From NCBI GenBank assembly GCA_963759235.1, contig CAVWYO010000001.1, positions 650,999-714,998 on the forward strand: a DNA stretch of 64,000 nucleotides, in the 5' to 3' direction. This DNA is from Bauldia sp963759235 (lineage in GTDB: Bacteria; Pseudomonadota; Alphaproteobacteria; Rhizobiales; Kaistiaceae). The notes beneath the pieces were generated by a model. The model was given only the letters and a program-made list of their open reading frames with translations, did not search any database and was not told the DNA's origin. A program made the position numbers and the translations under genes. Below, one piece after another: positions 18,417 through 27,973 of the stretch; positions within the stretch are counted from its first letter, which is position 1, and each line of letters starts with the position of its first letter.

Positions 18417-19163
18417 CTAACCTCCCCTGTTTTTTTTCTTTAGAAAAGCTTCCAATGTCGGCGTCTGCGCGGCTGCAAATTCTCTCCAGACCTCATCATG
18501 TAGTCTCACTAGAATCTCCTCTAGTTTACCTAACGCTGCGCCGTGCGGATTTTCCCAAATATGATCAAGATCAAAAAGCGTCGCGCCAAACGCCTCTACC
18601 CGCGAGGGTGGCGAGAAAGCAATCTTTTCGATAAGGCGGTGGAATTTGTCTGGGCTAAATTCGAGGCGATAGCTGTATTTCGATCGTGACTCAATAAGAG
18701 CAATGGGAATACGCCGTGTTGGCTTCAGCCAATTCTCCAAATAGCGTGCCTTCGATGAATGAGGTATGCGATTTATATATCGCACTCCTACGCGAGATAG
18801 GCGTTTTGGTCGAAGTATGGGCGTCGTCTCCGCCCACAAACGACTTAGCGAGGAGATAACTGCATTCCAACCGGGATACGGTCTCAATATATTATAGACA
18901 AAAGCTTCACCACTGCCGGGAATTTGGAGAAGGCGAGTATTGTCCACGTTCGTGAACCGAAGCCGGGCAGATGGGGTGCCGATCCTGATCTGGATTGTCC
19001 CCTCGGGGTGAACTTCCATTTTAGGAAAGTCGGATTCGATACGCTTGTAGAGCGGCATTGGCTCTGTCGTGGTCCACTCCCGCTCCAGGTCTGGAACGAA
19101 GTGAATCTCGCAGAGGGCCTCGACGATCGTTGGATTCGGATAAGAAGGGTGACGAGTGTTCAC
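18417..19163 (-). CDS. TIGR04255-like sporadically distributed protein
   Basis: A 248-aa soluble protein resembling the TIGR04255 family, which is patchily distributed and has no known function. Seen in sequence: the family-type N-terminus PTIVEALCEIHF, a central KRLSRVGVRYINRI and a C-terminal LFDLDHIWENPHG ... LHDEVWREFAAAQTPTLEAFLKKK. Base composition is clearly AT-richer than the flanking dnaQ and hrcA, which suggests horizontal acquisition. It is first in a three-gene operon with a small acidic protein and a variant Fic protein. Assignment rests on recalled family sequence pattern. Confidence 0.7.
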   Translation of the reverse strand: MNTRHPSYPNPTIVEALCEIHFVPDLEREWTTTEPMPLYKRIESDFPKMEVHPEGTIQIRIGTPSARLRFTNVDNTRLLQIPGSGEAFVYNILRPYPGWNAVISSLSRLWAETTPILRPKRLSRVGVRYINRIPHSSKARYLENWLKPTRRIPIALIESRSKYSYRLEFSPDKFHRLIEKIAFSPPSRVEAFGATLFDLDHIWENPHGAALGKLEEILVRLHDEVWREFAAAQTPTLEAFLKKKNRGG

Positions 19164-19259
19164 GAATCACCTTGCGCGGGGACTCTTTTGAGAATTGGAG
19201 TCAAGCGGAATCTTGTCAAGCAAGTTGGTGAGCAGAGGTTGAGTAAGGTTGAAAGATCG

Positions 19260-20369
19260 CTACCGCATCAGCCGGCTGACGATCTTGGCGGTGTAGTCGA
19301 CCATCGGCACGATGCGGGCGTAGTTGAGCCGGGTCGGGCCGATGACGCCGAGGACGCCGATCACCCGCTGCTCGGTGTCGCGATAGGGCGAGACCACCAG
19401 CGACGAGCCGGACAGCGAGAAGAGCTGGTTCTCCGAGCCGATGAAGATCCGGACGCCGTCGCCGGCTTCGGCGAGGCCTAAGAGACGGATCAGCTCGCGC
19501 TGGGTTTCGAGGTCGTCGAACAGCCGCCGGATGCGCTCAAGATCCTCGGCCGCGGTGACGTCCTCCAGGAGGTTCGCCCGGCCACGGACGATCAGGGTGG
19601 CCGGCTGGCCGCCGCCGACCTCGGCCCAGGTGGCGAGGCCGGCATCGACCAGCTTGCTGGTCAGCTCGTCCAACTCGGCGCGCGAGGCCGCCTCGCGGCG
19701 CTCGATCTCGGTCCGCGCTTCCGATAGCGTGCGTCCGCGCAGCCGGGTGTTGAGATAGTTGCCGGCCTCGATCAGCGCCGACGGCGTGGTGTCGGGGTCG
19801 AGGCCGATCAGCCGGTTCTCCACCGAGCCGTCCTCGCCGACCAGCACCACCAGCGCCCGCGCCGGCTCGATGCGCACGAACTCGACGTGGCGAAGCCGCA
19901 GGTCGCTCTTGGCCGACAGCACCACGCCGGCGCCCCGCGACAGCCCCGACAGCGCCTGGCTCGCCTCGTTGAGCAGGCTCTCCATGTTGCGGCCGGGCTC
20001 GGCGGCGCGCATCTGCGCCTCGATCTCGCGGCGCTCCTCCGCCGACAGGTCGCCGATCTCGAGCAGCGCATCGACGAAGAATCGCAACCCGACTTCGGTC
20101 GGCAGCCGGCCGGCCGAAGTGTGCGGCGCGTAGATCAGGCCGAGCTGCTCGAGATCGGCCATGACGTTGCGCACCGAGGCCGGCGACAGCGACACCGGCA
20201 GGAGGCGGCTCACATTGCGCGAGCCGACCGGCTCGCCGGTATCGAGATAGCTCTCGACGATCCGCCGGAAGATCTCGCGCGAACGCTGGTCGAGGCTCTG
20301 CAGCGCCGAGCCTTGCGAATCGCCGGCGCCCGAGCCGATATGGAAGGTCGACGGCGGCTGGTTGGTCAT
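19260..20369 (-). CDS. hrcA: Heat-inducible transcription repressor HrcA
   Basis: A 369-aa repressor that binds CIRCE operators upstream of groESL and related chaperone genes. Seen in sequence: the N-terminal winged-helix region LDQRSREIFRRIVESYLDTGEPVGSR with SLSPASVRNVMADLEQLGLI, and the C-terminal GVLGVIGPTRLNYARIVPMVDYTAKIV. No CIRCE element (TTAGCACTC-N9-GAGTGCTAA) is visible upstream of it or elsewhere in the window. It is divergent from rph. Confidence 0.96.
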   Translation of the reverse strand: MTNQPPSTFHIGSGAGDSQGSALQSLDQRSREIFRRIVESYLDTGEPVGSRNVSRLLPVSLSPASVRNVMADLEQLGLIYAPHTSAGRLPTEVGLRFFVDALLEIGDLSAEERREIEAQMRAAEPGRNMESLLNEASQALSGLSRGAGVVLSAKSDLRLRHVEFVRIEPARALVVLVGEDGSVENRLIGLDPDTTPSALIEAGNYLNTRLRGRTLSEARTEIERREAASRAELDELTSKLVDAGLATWAEVGGGQPATLIVRGRANLLEDVTAAEDLERIRRLFDDLETQRELIRLLGLAEAGDGVRIFIGSENQLFSLSGSSLVVSPYRDTEQRVIGVLGVIGPTRLNYARIVPMVDYTAKIVSRLMR

Positions 20370-20467
20370 CGCGATCGGTCCATGGTCTCAGGCTTATTAA
20401 GTGTCGGTTTTCACCAATGATTCAAGCGGAGCTTTACCTTGACGCGACGGCACGGCTAAGAAGCGGC

Positions 20468-21202
<735 letters not shown>

Positions 21203-21206
<4 letters not shown>

Positions 21207-21859
21207 GCGCTTCCGCCACCGTTCAGCTGTCCGCGCTCGACGGGCGGCTTGTCGTCGCCAGCCACAATCCCGGCAAGGTCCGCGAGATCGAGAGGCTGGT
21301 GCGGCCCTTCGGCCTGACCATCGTCACCGCCGGCGCGCTCGGCCTCGACGAGCCGGAGGAGACCGGCACGAGCTTCGAGGAGAACGCGACGCTGAAGGCG
21401 CTCGCCGCCGCCCGCGCCTCCGGTCTGCCGGCGCTTGCCGACGATTCGGGCCTTGCCGTCGACGCGCTCGGCGGCGCACCGGGCATCTATTCGGCCCGCT
21501 GGGCGGGACCGGAGAGGAACTTCGGCGCCGCCATGCGGCTGGTCGAGGACAAGCTCGAAGCGCTCGGCGCCACCACGCCCGACAAGCGCTCGGCCCGCTT
21601 CGTAGCGGTCATCTGCCTCGCCTTGCCGGATGGGTCGAGCGAACTCTACCGTGGCGAGGTGGAGGGCACGCTGGTCTGGCCGCCGCGTGGCGACAACGGC
21701 TTCGGCTACGATCCGATGTTCGTGCCGCGCGGATACGACCAGACCTTCGGCGAGATGAGCGCCGACGCCAAGCACGGCTGGAGCCACGGCGGCGGTCCCG
21801 GCCTGTCGCATCGCGCGCGGGCCTTCGCCCGTTTTGCCGAGGCGAGGCTCGCGCGATGA
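21203..21859 (+). CDS. rdgB: dITP/XTP pyrophosphatase RdgB
   Basis: A 218-aa enzyme that hydrolyses ITP, dITP and XTP to keep deaminated purines out of DNA and RNA. Seen in sequence: the N-terminal VVASHNPGKVREI, SFEENATLKA, the catalytic ADDSGLAVDALGGAPGIYSARWAG region, and the C-terminal LSHRARAF. ATG 21203 overlaps the rph stop by 4 nt, and the rdgB stop overlaps the hemW start by 4 nt, so rph-rdgB-hemW form a translationally coupled operon. Confidence 0.95.
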
Positions 21860-23010
21860 GCGGCGGCGAGCCCGGCTTCGGCGTCTACGTCCACTGGCCG
21901 TTCTGCGCGGCCAAGTGCCCCTATTGCGACTTCAATTCTCATGTGCGCCACGACCCGCCCGAGCAGGCGCGCTACGCCGGCGCCTTCGCCCGCGAGATCG
22001 CCACCACCGCCGACCGGGCGCCGGGGCGGACGGTGTCGAGCATCTTCCTTGGCGGCGGCACGCCCTCGCTGATGGAGCCGGCGACGGTCGCCGCCATTCT
22101 CGACGCGATCGCCAAGCACTGGAGCGTCGCCGAAGACGCCGAGGTGACGCTGGAGGCCAATCCGTCGAGCGTCGAGGCGGAGCGCTTCCGCGGCTACCGC
22201 GCCGCCGGGGTGAACCGGCTCTCGCTCGGCGTCCAGGCGCTCAACGACGCCGATCTCCGCTTCCTCGGCCGGCTGCACAACGTGGCCGAAGCGTTGAAGG
22301 CCGTCGACATCGCGCGGCAGATCTTTCCACGGATGTCGTTCGACCTGATCTACGCCCGGCCCGGCCAGACGCCGGAGGCGTGGGCCCGCGAGCTCGGCGC
22401 TGCGCTGAAGCTCGCCGCCGACCACCTGTCGCTCTACCAGCTCACCATCGAGGAAGACACGCCCTTCGCCGCGCTCTACCGGGCCGGCAAGCTCAAGGTG
22501 CCGGACGAGGATCAGGCGGCGGAGCTTTACGCCGTGACGCGCGAGACCGCCGCGGCCGGCGGACTGCCGGCCTACGAAATCTCCAACCATGCCCGGCCTG
22601 GCGCCGAATGCCGCCACAACCTCGTCTATTGGCGCTACGGCGAATATGCCGGCATCGGCGCCGGCGCCCACGGCCGCCTGAAACTCGGCGACGGCCGCCA
22701 CGCGACCGCGGCCGAGCGGTCGCCGGAGGTCTGGCTCGCCCGGGTCGAGGAGCGCGGCGACGGCCTCGTCGTCGACGAACTGCTGACGCCGGAGGAGGAG
22801 GGCGACGAACTGCTGCTCATGGGCCTCCGGCTCGCCGAGGGCATCGACCTCGCCCGCTACCAGGCGATCTCGGGCCGGGAGCTCGATCCCGAGCAGCTCG
22901 CCGACCTCGTCGCCCACGGCATGGTCGAGCGGACGGTGGACGGCCGGCTCAGGGCGACGCGGGAGGGCTTCTTCGTGCTGGACGCGGTGGTGGCGGATCT
23001 GGCGGCTTGA
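21856..23010 (+). CDS. hemW: HemW, radical-SAM haem chaperone (formerly HemN-like coproporphyrinogen oxidase)
   Basis: A 384-aa radical-SAM protein. HemW binds haem and delivers it to membrane proteins; it is not itself a coproporphyrinogen oxidase. Seen in sequence: YVHWPFCAAKCPYCDFNSH, with the CxxxCxxC iron-sulphur ligands and the YCDF signature of HemW, then FLGGGTPSLM and LSLGVQALND. The gene has the HemW C-terminal domain and normal length. It is last in the rph-rdgB-hemW operon. Confidence 0.94.
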   Translation: MSGGEPGFGVYVHWPFCAAKCPYCDFNSHVRHDPPEQARYAGAFAREIATTADRAPGRTVSSIFLGGGTPSLMEPATVAAILDAIAKHWSVAEDAEVTLEANPSSVEAERFRGYRAAGVNRLSLGVQALNDADLRFLGRLHNVAEALKAVDIARQIFPRMSFDLIYARPGQTPEAWARELGAALKLAADHLSLYQLTIEEDTPFAALYRAGKLKVPDEDQAAELYAVTRETAAAGGLPAYEISNHARPGAECRHNLVYWRYGEYAGIGAGAHGRLKLGDGRHATAAERSPEVWLARVEERGDGLVVDELLTPEEEGDELLLMGLRLAEGIDLARYQAISGRELDPEQLADLVAHGMVERTVDGRLRATREGFFVLDAVVADLAA

Positions 23011-23185
23011 GCCGATGAAGCGCTGCCGGTTTCCCGGATCGCGCCAATGACCACGGATTCGGAAAGAGACGTTTAACCGCGCGGCGTCGCTCGTGGCGAG
23101 CCTCGCAAGTTTCTTTGCCGCTATCCCGCAAGCACCAGCCGTCCGGTCGCGATACACTACACCAGACCGCGCGGGCGCCTGGGTT

Positions 23186-23407
23186 TCATGAGACTTTGGC
23201 CAACTCTGTGGTGTTGCACTTGGTGCAGATAAAATCGAAACCGGACTTTGCCCGAATCGTCCGAAACCCGTCCGACACGGACGTCAAGTGGGTGCTCTGG
23301 TCTCCGTTCGCGAAGGACCATCCATCTTCTTGCCAAAGATGGGCGACGCCCGTGTTTTGGCAATTCGGGCAAAGGAGTCTTTCCGTCCAGCGATCTTTGC
23401 CCGTCAT
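23186..23407 (-). CDS. Small zinc-ribbon hypothetical protein
   Basis: A 73-aa protein with two paired-cysteine knuckles, CPNCQNTG near residue 13 and CTKCN near residue 62, which would make one treble-clef or zinc-ribbon site. The middle is hydrophilic (DGWSFANGDQSTHL ... VSDGFRTI). Similar short proteins of unknown function occur in alphaproteobacteria. It faces the HEPN-like pair across about 160 bp. Non-housekeeping composition and isolation suggest an accessory gene. Confidence 0.7.
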   Translation of the reverse strand: MTGKDRWTERLLCPNCQNTGVAHLWQEDGWSFANGDQSTHLTSVSDGFRTIRAKSGFDFICTKCNTTELAKVS

Positions 23408-23570
23408 ACACGCAATATGGCATCCGGCCCAGTCAGCCGCTAGCCGTCATAATCAAACTGGCCCACTACCGATTTTCTTCACGCCTTGTCAGGGAGTTGA
23501 CGGCAGCATACGTTTCGAGTGTGCTCGTTTTGAAACAGGCTAACTCATAAGATGCGCAACCTCGCGGGGA

Positions 23571-23861
23571 ATGCACAACTCGCTGAAATCGCACAGAGTC
23601 GTGCACGACACCCTAGTGGCGGACTTCGAGACCGGGCGGATTCTCGACGTCTCAGTCCACAATGACGTGGATTCGGACGGCGACGAGATTCTGCGCATTG
23701 AAGTGCTATTCGAGGGACAGCCTAAGGATATAGATGCTCGTAAGGTTGCTGGCGCTGTGCGGCAGCTACGCCCTAAGCTGAGCGAAATCAGCGAAGCCTT
23801 CCCCCTCCTGTCGTTCATTTCGCGGTCGGATTTGGGAAGGACGACGTTTGCGCCCGCATGA
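23571..23861 (+). CDS. Hypothetical partner of HEPN-like protein
   Basis: A 96-aa protein, not assignable to a named family. Seen in sequence: an N-terminal helix, then DVSVHNDVDSDGDEILRIEVLFEG (strand-rich, acidic) and VAGAVRQLRPKLSEISEAFPLLSFISRSDLG. I recall short proteins of this pattern paired with HEPN-like genes, but no function for them. It overlaps the following HEPN-like gene by 14 nt, so the pair is co-translated. It lacks the GSxARG...DxD signature of MNT nucleotidyltransferase antitoxins. Confidence 0.7.
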   Translation: MHNSLKSHRVVHDTLVADFETGRILDVSVHNDVDSDGDEILRIEVLFEGQPKDIDARKVAGAVRQLRPKLSEISEAFPLLSFISRSDLGRTTFAPA

Positions 23862-24318
23862 TCTAATTGAGACCGCCCTTGACCTGATTAATTCCGGCAA
23901 CGGAAACCCGCGCCAATCCAACCTACGCCGTGCCACCAGCACGGCATACTACGCGCTCTTCCACACACTTGCGAAGAGTTGTGCCGATCTGATGATCGGC
24001 GGTCCTGGCGCGACCAAAAGCAAGCCTGCTTGGCAACAAGTCTACCGTGCCCTCGACCACCGCGCGATCAAAAGCGCCTGTCAAAACAAGGATATAATCA
24101 CGCAGTTCCCGCAGCAGATCCAGGATTTCGCTAACATGTTTGTGCAGATGCAAGAGAAACGGCATCGCGCAGACTATGATCCTCACGAAAAGAGCTACAA
24201 ATCGACCGTAACCGCAGACGTGCAAGCTGTGGAAGCCATAATGACCGATTTCGGCAGGGCTCCCCTCAAAGATCGACGCGCCTTCGCGGCGTGGGTTCTT
24301 TTCAAGAAACGCGGCTAG
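23848..24318 (+). CDS. HEPN-like protein (possible RNase toxin or ligand-binding HEPN)
   Basis: A 156-aa all-helical protein. Seen in sequence: the helix NLRRATSTAYYALFHTLAKS, a pattern typical of HEPN proteins, and RADYDPH near residue 109, which fits the R-x(4-6)-H catalytic motif of HEPN RNases. HEPN proteins with this motif often act as RNase toxins in toxin-antitoxin and phage-defence systems. Here no MNT antitoxin is present; the overlapping upstream gene is the likely partner. Composition is AT-richer than hemW. Confidence 0.72.
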   Translation: MRPHDLIETALDLINSGNGNPRQSNLRRATSTAYYALFHTLAKSCADLMIGGPGATKSKPAWQQVYRALDHRAIKSACQNKDIITQFPQQIQDFANMFVQMQEKRHRADYDPHEKSYKSTVTADVQAVEAIMTDFGRAPLKDRRAFAAWVLFKKRG

Positions 24319-24595
24319 CGGACAAATTCCTGCGGCGATTGCCGGCATGTTCCAAACCGGCGCCCGCCTAGGCGATTGAACGGGAGGGCGCCGCATTGCC
24401 ACCGCGCGTGATGCCTGCGGCGGCTGCATCCGGCTACGCGGCGTCAAAAGCGCCGAAGGTCCTGTTGCCGCAGCAATTGAAGGGCCTCCTTTGGTGTAGT
24501 TGCCAGCCAATGCCCGGCTTGACACGCGCAGCCGGCACATAGTGCGCTGTCGCGAGCACTACCCATCCTGGCCAAAGATGGGTTAGGGTCGCTGC

Positions 24596-25216
24596 ATGCT
24601 GACCGTCTGGGGCCGTGTCAATTCGATCAACGTTCAGAAGGTCCTGTGGACCCTGGCCGAACTCGGTCTCGCCTACCGGCGGATCGACGCCGGCATGGCT
24701 TTCGGCGTGGTCGGTACGCCGCACTATCTGGCCATGAACCCCAACGCCCTGATCCCGACCATCGACGATGACGGCTATGTCTTGTGGGAATCGAACGTCA
24801 TCGTCCGCTACCTGGCGAGCAAGCACGCCATGGGCACGCTTTGCCCGGCCGATCCTCACGAGCGGTTCCTGGCCGAGCGGTGGATGGACTGGCAGGCCGC
24901 CACGCTGTCGCCGGCGATGCACCCGGTGTTCATCGGCTTGATCCGCACCCCGCCCGAAAAGCGGGACACCGCGGCGATCGCGGCCGGCTCTATGAGCGTG
25001 GAGCGCTGGATGGCGGTGCTCGACGGTCATCTTGCCTCGCGCCGCTACATCAACGGCGAGACATTCACCATGGGCGACATCCCGGTCGGCGCGGCGGCGC
25101 TCCGCTGGTATAGCCTGCCGGCCGAGCGCCAGCCGCGTCCGAACGTCGAGCGTTGGCTCGCGCTCCTGAGAGAACGCCCCGGCTTCACGGCGCATGTCGA
25201 CCAGCCGCCGAGCTAG
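24596..25216 (+). CDS. Glutathione S-transferase family protein
   Basis: A 206-aa cytosolic GST-like protein. Seen in sequence: a thioredoxin-like N-terminal half (LTVWGRVNSINVQKVLWTL, then NPNALIPTIDDDGYVLWESNVIVRYLA with the cis-Pro and the ES glutathione-binding residues) and an all-helical C-terminal half (GETFTMGDIPVGAAALRW contains the N-capping box). The Ser in VNSINVQK is the probable catalytic or activating residue. Substrate unknown. A strong bidirectional terminator separates it from rpsA. Confidence 0.92.
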   Translation: MLTVWGRVNSINVQKVLWTLAELGLAYRRIDAGMAFGVVGTPHYLAMNPNALIPTIDDDGYVLWESNVIVRYLASKHAMGTLCPADPHERFLAERWMDWQAATLSPAMHPVFIGLIRTPPEKRDTAAIAAGSMSVERWMAVLDGHLASRRYINGETFTMGDIPVGAAALRWYSLPAERQPRPNVERWLALLRERPGFTAHVDQPPS

Positions 25217-25240
25217 TCGCGGATCGGGGCACCAAGGCAA

Positions 25241-25264
25241 AAGGCCCGCGGAGCCGCGGGCCTT
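25241..25264. terminator. Bidirectional intrinsic terminator between the GST gene and rpsA
   Basis: AAGGCCCGCG (25241-25250) pairs with CGCGGGCCTT (25255-25264) around a 4-nt loop, with an A-run before and T-run after. It therefore serves the convergent GST and rpsA genes on both strands. Confidence 0.9.
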
Positions 25265-25293
25265 TTTCGTTTCGACAGCCTGAGAGAAGAGGC

Positions 25294-27087
25294 TCAGCCC
25301 TTCTCTTCCGCTTCGGCTTCCACTTCGGTTTCAGCTTCCGCCTTGTCGGCTTGCTCGGCTTCCTCCGCCGGCTCGGTGTCCTCGGCCGGCTCGCCGTCGT
25401 CGGCGCGGGCGCGCAGCGCCGCCCCGAGAATGTCGCCGAGCGAGGCGCCGGAGTCGGTCGAGCCGTACTGGGCGACCGCCTCCTTCTCCTCGGCGATTTC
25501 CAGCGCCTTGATCGACACGGTGACCTTGCGGGCCTTCTTGTCGAAGTTGGTCACGCGGGCATCGACCTTCTCGCCCTTGGCGAAGCGCTCCGGCCGCTGC
25601 TCGGAGCGGTCGCGCGACAGGTCCGAACGGCGGATGAAGGTGGTGAGATCGGTGTCGGCGATCCTCACCTCGATGCCGGCATCCTTGACGTCGATCACCT
25701 CGCAGGTGACCACCGAGCCCTTGCGGAGCTCGCCCGCCGCCTCGACGAAGGGGTCGCCGCCGACCTGCTTGATGCCGATCGAGATGCGTTCCTTCTCGAC
25801 GTCGACGTCGAGGACCTGGGCCTTGACGGTGTCGCCGCGATTATAGTCCTCGATGGCCTGCTCGCCCGGCTTGTTCCAGTCGAGATCGGACAGGTGGACC
25901 ATGCCGTCGACATCGCCCTCGAGGCCGATGAACAGGCCGAACTCGGTCTTGTTCTTGACCTCGCCCTCGACGATCGATCCGACCGGGTGCCTGGCGGAGA
26001 AAGCCTCCCACGGATTCTCGAGCGTCTGCTTGAGGCCGAGCGAGATGCGCCGCTTGACCGGGTCGACCTCGAGGATCATCACCTCGACTTCCTGCGAGGT
26101 CGAGACGATCTTGCCGGGGTGGACGTTCTTCTTGGTCCACGACATTTCGGAGACGTGGATCAGCCCCTCGATGCCCGGCTCCAATTCGACGAAGGCGCCG
26201 TAGTCGGTGATGTTGGTGACGCGGCCCTTGAACTTGACGCCGACCGGGTACTTGGCCTCGATGCCCTCCCACGGATCGGCCTCGAGCTGCTTCATGCCGA
26301 GCGAGATGCGGTGGGTCTCGTGGTTGACCCGGATGATCTGCACCTTGACCGTCTGGCCGATAGCGAGAACCTCGCTCGGATGGTTGATGCGGCGCCAGGC
26401 GATGTCGGTGACGTGAAGCAAGCCGTCGATGCCGCCGAGATCGACGAAGGCGCCGTAGTCGGTGATGTTCTTCACCACGCCGTCGATGATCTGGCCCTCT
26501 TCCAGGCTCTGCACCAGCTCCGAGCGCTGCTCGGCGCGGGTTTCCTCGAGCACCGTGCGGCGCGAGACGACGATATTGCCGCGCCGCTTGTCCATCTTGA
26601 GGATCTGGAACGGTTGCGGCGTATGCATCAGCGGCGTCACGTCGCGGACCGGGCGGATGTCGACCTGGCTGCGCGGCAGGAAGGCGACGGCGCCGTCGAG
26701 ATCGACCGTGAAGCCGCCCTTGACCTGATTGAAGATGACGCCGGAGACTTTCTCGTTCTTGTTGAACAACTCTTCAAGCCGCACCCAGCTTTCCTCGCGG
26801 CGCGCCTTGTCGCGCGACAGCACCGCTTCGCCGAGCGCGTTTTCGATGCGCTCGAGATAGACCTCGACCTCATCGCCGACGCCGACGCCGGCCTCTTTGG
26901 CGCCGCCGAATTCCTTGAGCGGTATGCGGCCTTCGGTCTTCAGGCCGACGTCGATGACGGCGAGGTCCTTTTCGATGGCGACGACGGTCCCCTTGACGAC
27001 GCTTCCTTCCATCAGCGCGTCGGCTTTGAAGGATTCATCGAGGAGAGCGGCGAAATCTTCCTTGGTCGAATGTTGAGCTACGGACAT
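25294..27087 (-). CDS. rpsA: 30S ribosomal protein S1
   Basis: A 597-aa mRNA-binding ribosomal protein. Seen in sequence: consecutive S1 domains, with recurring G(A/L)FV(D/E)L / G(L)(I/L/M)H(V)S(E/D)(M/L/I) blocks, for example TDYGAFVDLGGIDGLLHVTDIAWRR-type (trimmed) and TEFGLFIGLEGDVDGMVHLSD. The C-terminal tail is Glu/Ala-rich (PAEDTEPAEEAEQADKAEAE). The start MSVAQHSTKEDFAALLDESF is the conserved alphaproteobacterial S1 N-terminus. It is downstream of cmk and aroA in the same direction, the conserved aroA-cmk-rpsA order. Confidence 0.97.
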   Translation of the reverse strand: MSVAQHSTKEDFAALLDESFKADALMEGSVVKGTVVAIEKDLAVIDVGLKTEGRIPLKEFGGAKEAGVGVGDEVEVYLERIENALGEAVLSRDKARREESWVRLEELFNKNEKVSGVIFNQVKGGFTVDLDGAVAFLPRSQVDIRPVRDVTPLMHTPQPFQILKMDKRRGNIVVSRRTVLEETRAEQRSELVQSLEEGQIIDGVVKNITDYGAFVDLGGIDGLLHVTDIAWRRINHPSEVLAIGQTVKVQIIRVNHETHRISLGMKQLEADPWEGIEAKYPVGVKFKGRVTNITDYGAFVELEPGIEGLIHVSEMSWTKKNVHPGKIVSTSQEVEVMILEVDPVKRRISLGLKQTLENPWEAFSARHPVGSIVEGEVKNKTEFGLFIGLEGDVDGMVHLSDLDWNKPGEQAIEDYNRGDTVKAQVLDVDVEKERISIGIKQVGGDPFVEAAGELRKGSVVTCEVIDVKDAGIEVRIADTDLTTFIRRSDLSRDRSEQRPERFAKGEKVDARVTNFDKKARKVTVSIKALEIAEEKEAVAQYGSTDSGASLGDILGAALRARADDGEPAEDTEPAEEAEQADKAEAETEVEAEAEEKG

Positions 27088-27307
27088 TGATACTCCGAGT
27101 TCGACGGCAGCGCCTGCCGGCGGTTGGGGTTGCTTGGACCGGATCCCGTCCCGCTTGCTTCAGGGAGCCCCGCGCGGTTGACAAGCGGAGCGGCGGCGCT
27201 TCGGGTCGTGATCTCGGCAGTCGAATAAATATTACCGCCAGACGGCGGGTTCCAGTGCGCGGCCATTACGATGACGCAAAACGCGGGCGACGCCTTCAGC
27301 GTTCCCG

Positions 27308-27973
27308 TCAATCGCGTTCGGCTCTCGCCCGTTCAACAATATCGACGGCCGCGCGGAACGCGGCTTCTATATCCATTCCGGTGGTATCGAGCAAGTGCGC
27401 ATCCGGGGCGCGCGTCAGCGGCGCCACGGTGCGCTCCGAATCGCGGCGGTCCCGGCGGGCGAGGTCGGCGAGCACGTCCGCCTCGCGGGCTTCGCCGCCC
27501 CGCGTCCTGATCTCGGCCGCCCGGCGTATCGCCCGCGTGTCGGGGTCGGCGGTGACGAACAGCTTCACCGTCGCGTCCGGCAGGACGACCGTGCCGATGT
27601 CGCGGCCGTCGAGAACCGCGCCGCGGCCTTCCAGCGCGAAGGCGCGCTGCCGCTTGACCAGCGCGGCGCGCAGGCCGGGCATGACGGCGACCCGCGAGGC
27701 GGCTTCCCCGACGCCGTGGGTGTTGAGGCGGTCGCGGTCGAGACGATCGAGGTCGAGCCGCTCGGCAATGGCGATCGCCGCCGCTTCATCGTCGAGCGAC
27801 CGATCGTCGGTGAGGAGGCCGGCGCCGACCGCCCGGAAGGTCAGTCCGGTGTCGAGATGGCGAAGCCCGTAATGGGCCGCCAAGCGGCGGGCGAGCGTGC
27901 CCTTGCCGGACGCCGCCGGGCCGTCGATGGCGATCAATATGGCGCGCGCCGGCCGCGGTCCGGCGTCAGGCAC
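27308..27973 (-). CDS. cmk: Cytidylate kinase Cmk
   Basis: A 221-aa kinase phosphorylating CMP and dCMP. Seen in sequence: P-loop AIDGPAASGKGTLARRLA, HLDTGLTFRAVG, DGRDIGTVVLPDA and the RDxxDSxR lid (RRDRRDSERTVAPL). Its start overlaps the aroA end by 8 nt, and 220 bp separate it from rpsA, which may therefore also have its own promoter. Confidence 0.96.
   Translation of the reverse strand: MPDAGPRPARAILIAIDGPAASGKGTLARRLAAHYGLRHLDTGLTFRAVGAGLLTDDRSLDDEAAAIAIAERLDLDRLDRDRLNTHGVGEAASRVAVMPGLRAALVKRQRAFALEGRGAVLDGRDIGTVVLPDATVKLFVTADPDTRAIRRAAEIRTRGGEAREADVLADLARRDRRDSERTVAPLTRAPDAHLLDTTGMDIEAAFRAAVDIVERARAERD

Noticed and set aside
20370..20467. CIRCE operator upstream of hrcA
   Set aside because: The TTAGCACTC-N9-GAGTGCTAA pattern is not present in the hrcA-rph gap.
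23571..24318. Classical MNT-HEPN toxin-antitoxin pair
   Set aside because: The upstream protein lacks the GSxARG and DxD motifs of MNT nucleotidyltransferases, so the pair is only called HEPN-like.
24434..25240. 268-codon minus-strand open frame opposite the GST gene
   Set aside because: It is a shadow of the GST reading frame and has no motif.
25153..27090. 645-codon plus-strand open frame opposite rpsA
   Set aside because: It is a shadow of rpsA on the other strand; composition is biased and it has no motif, while rpsA is unambiguous.
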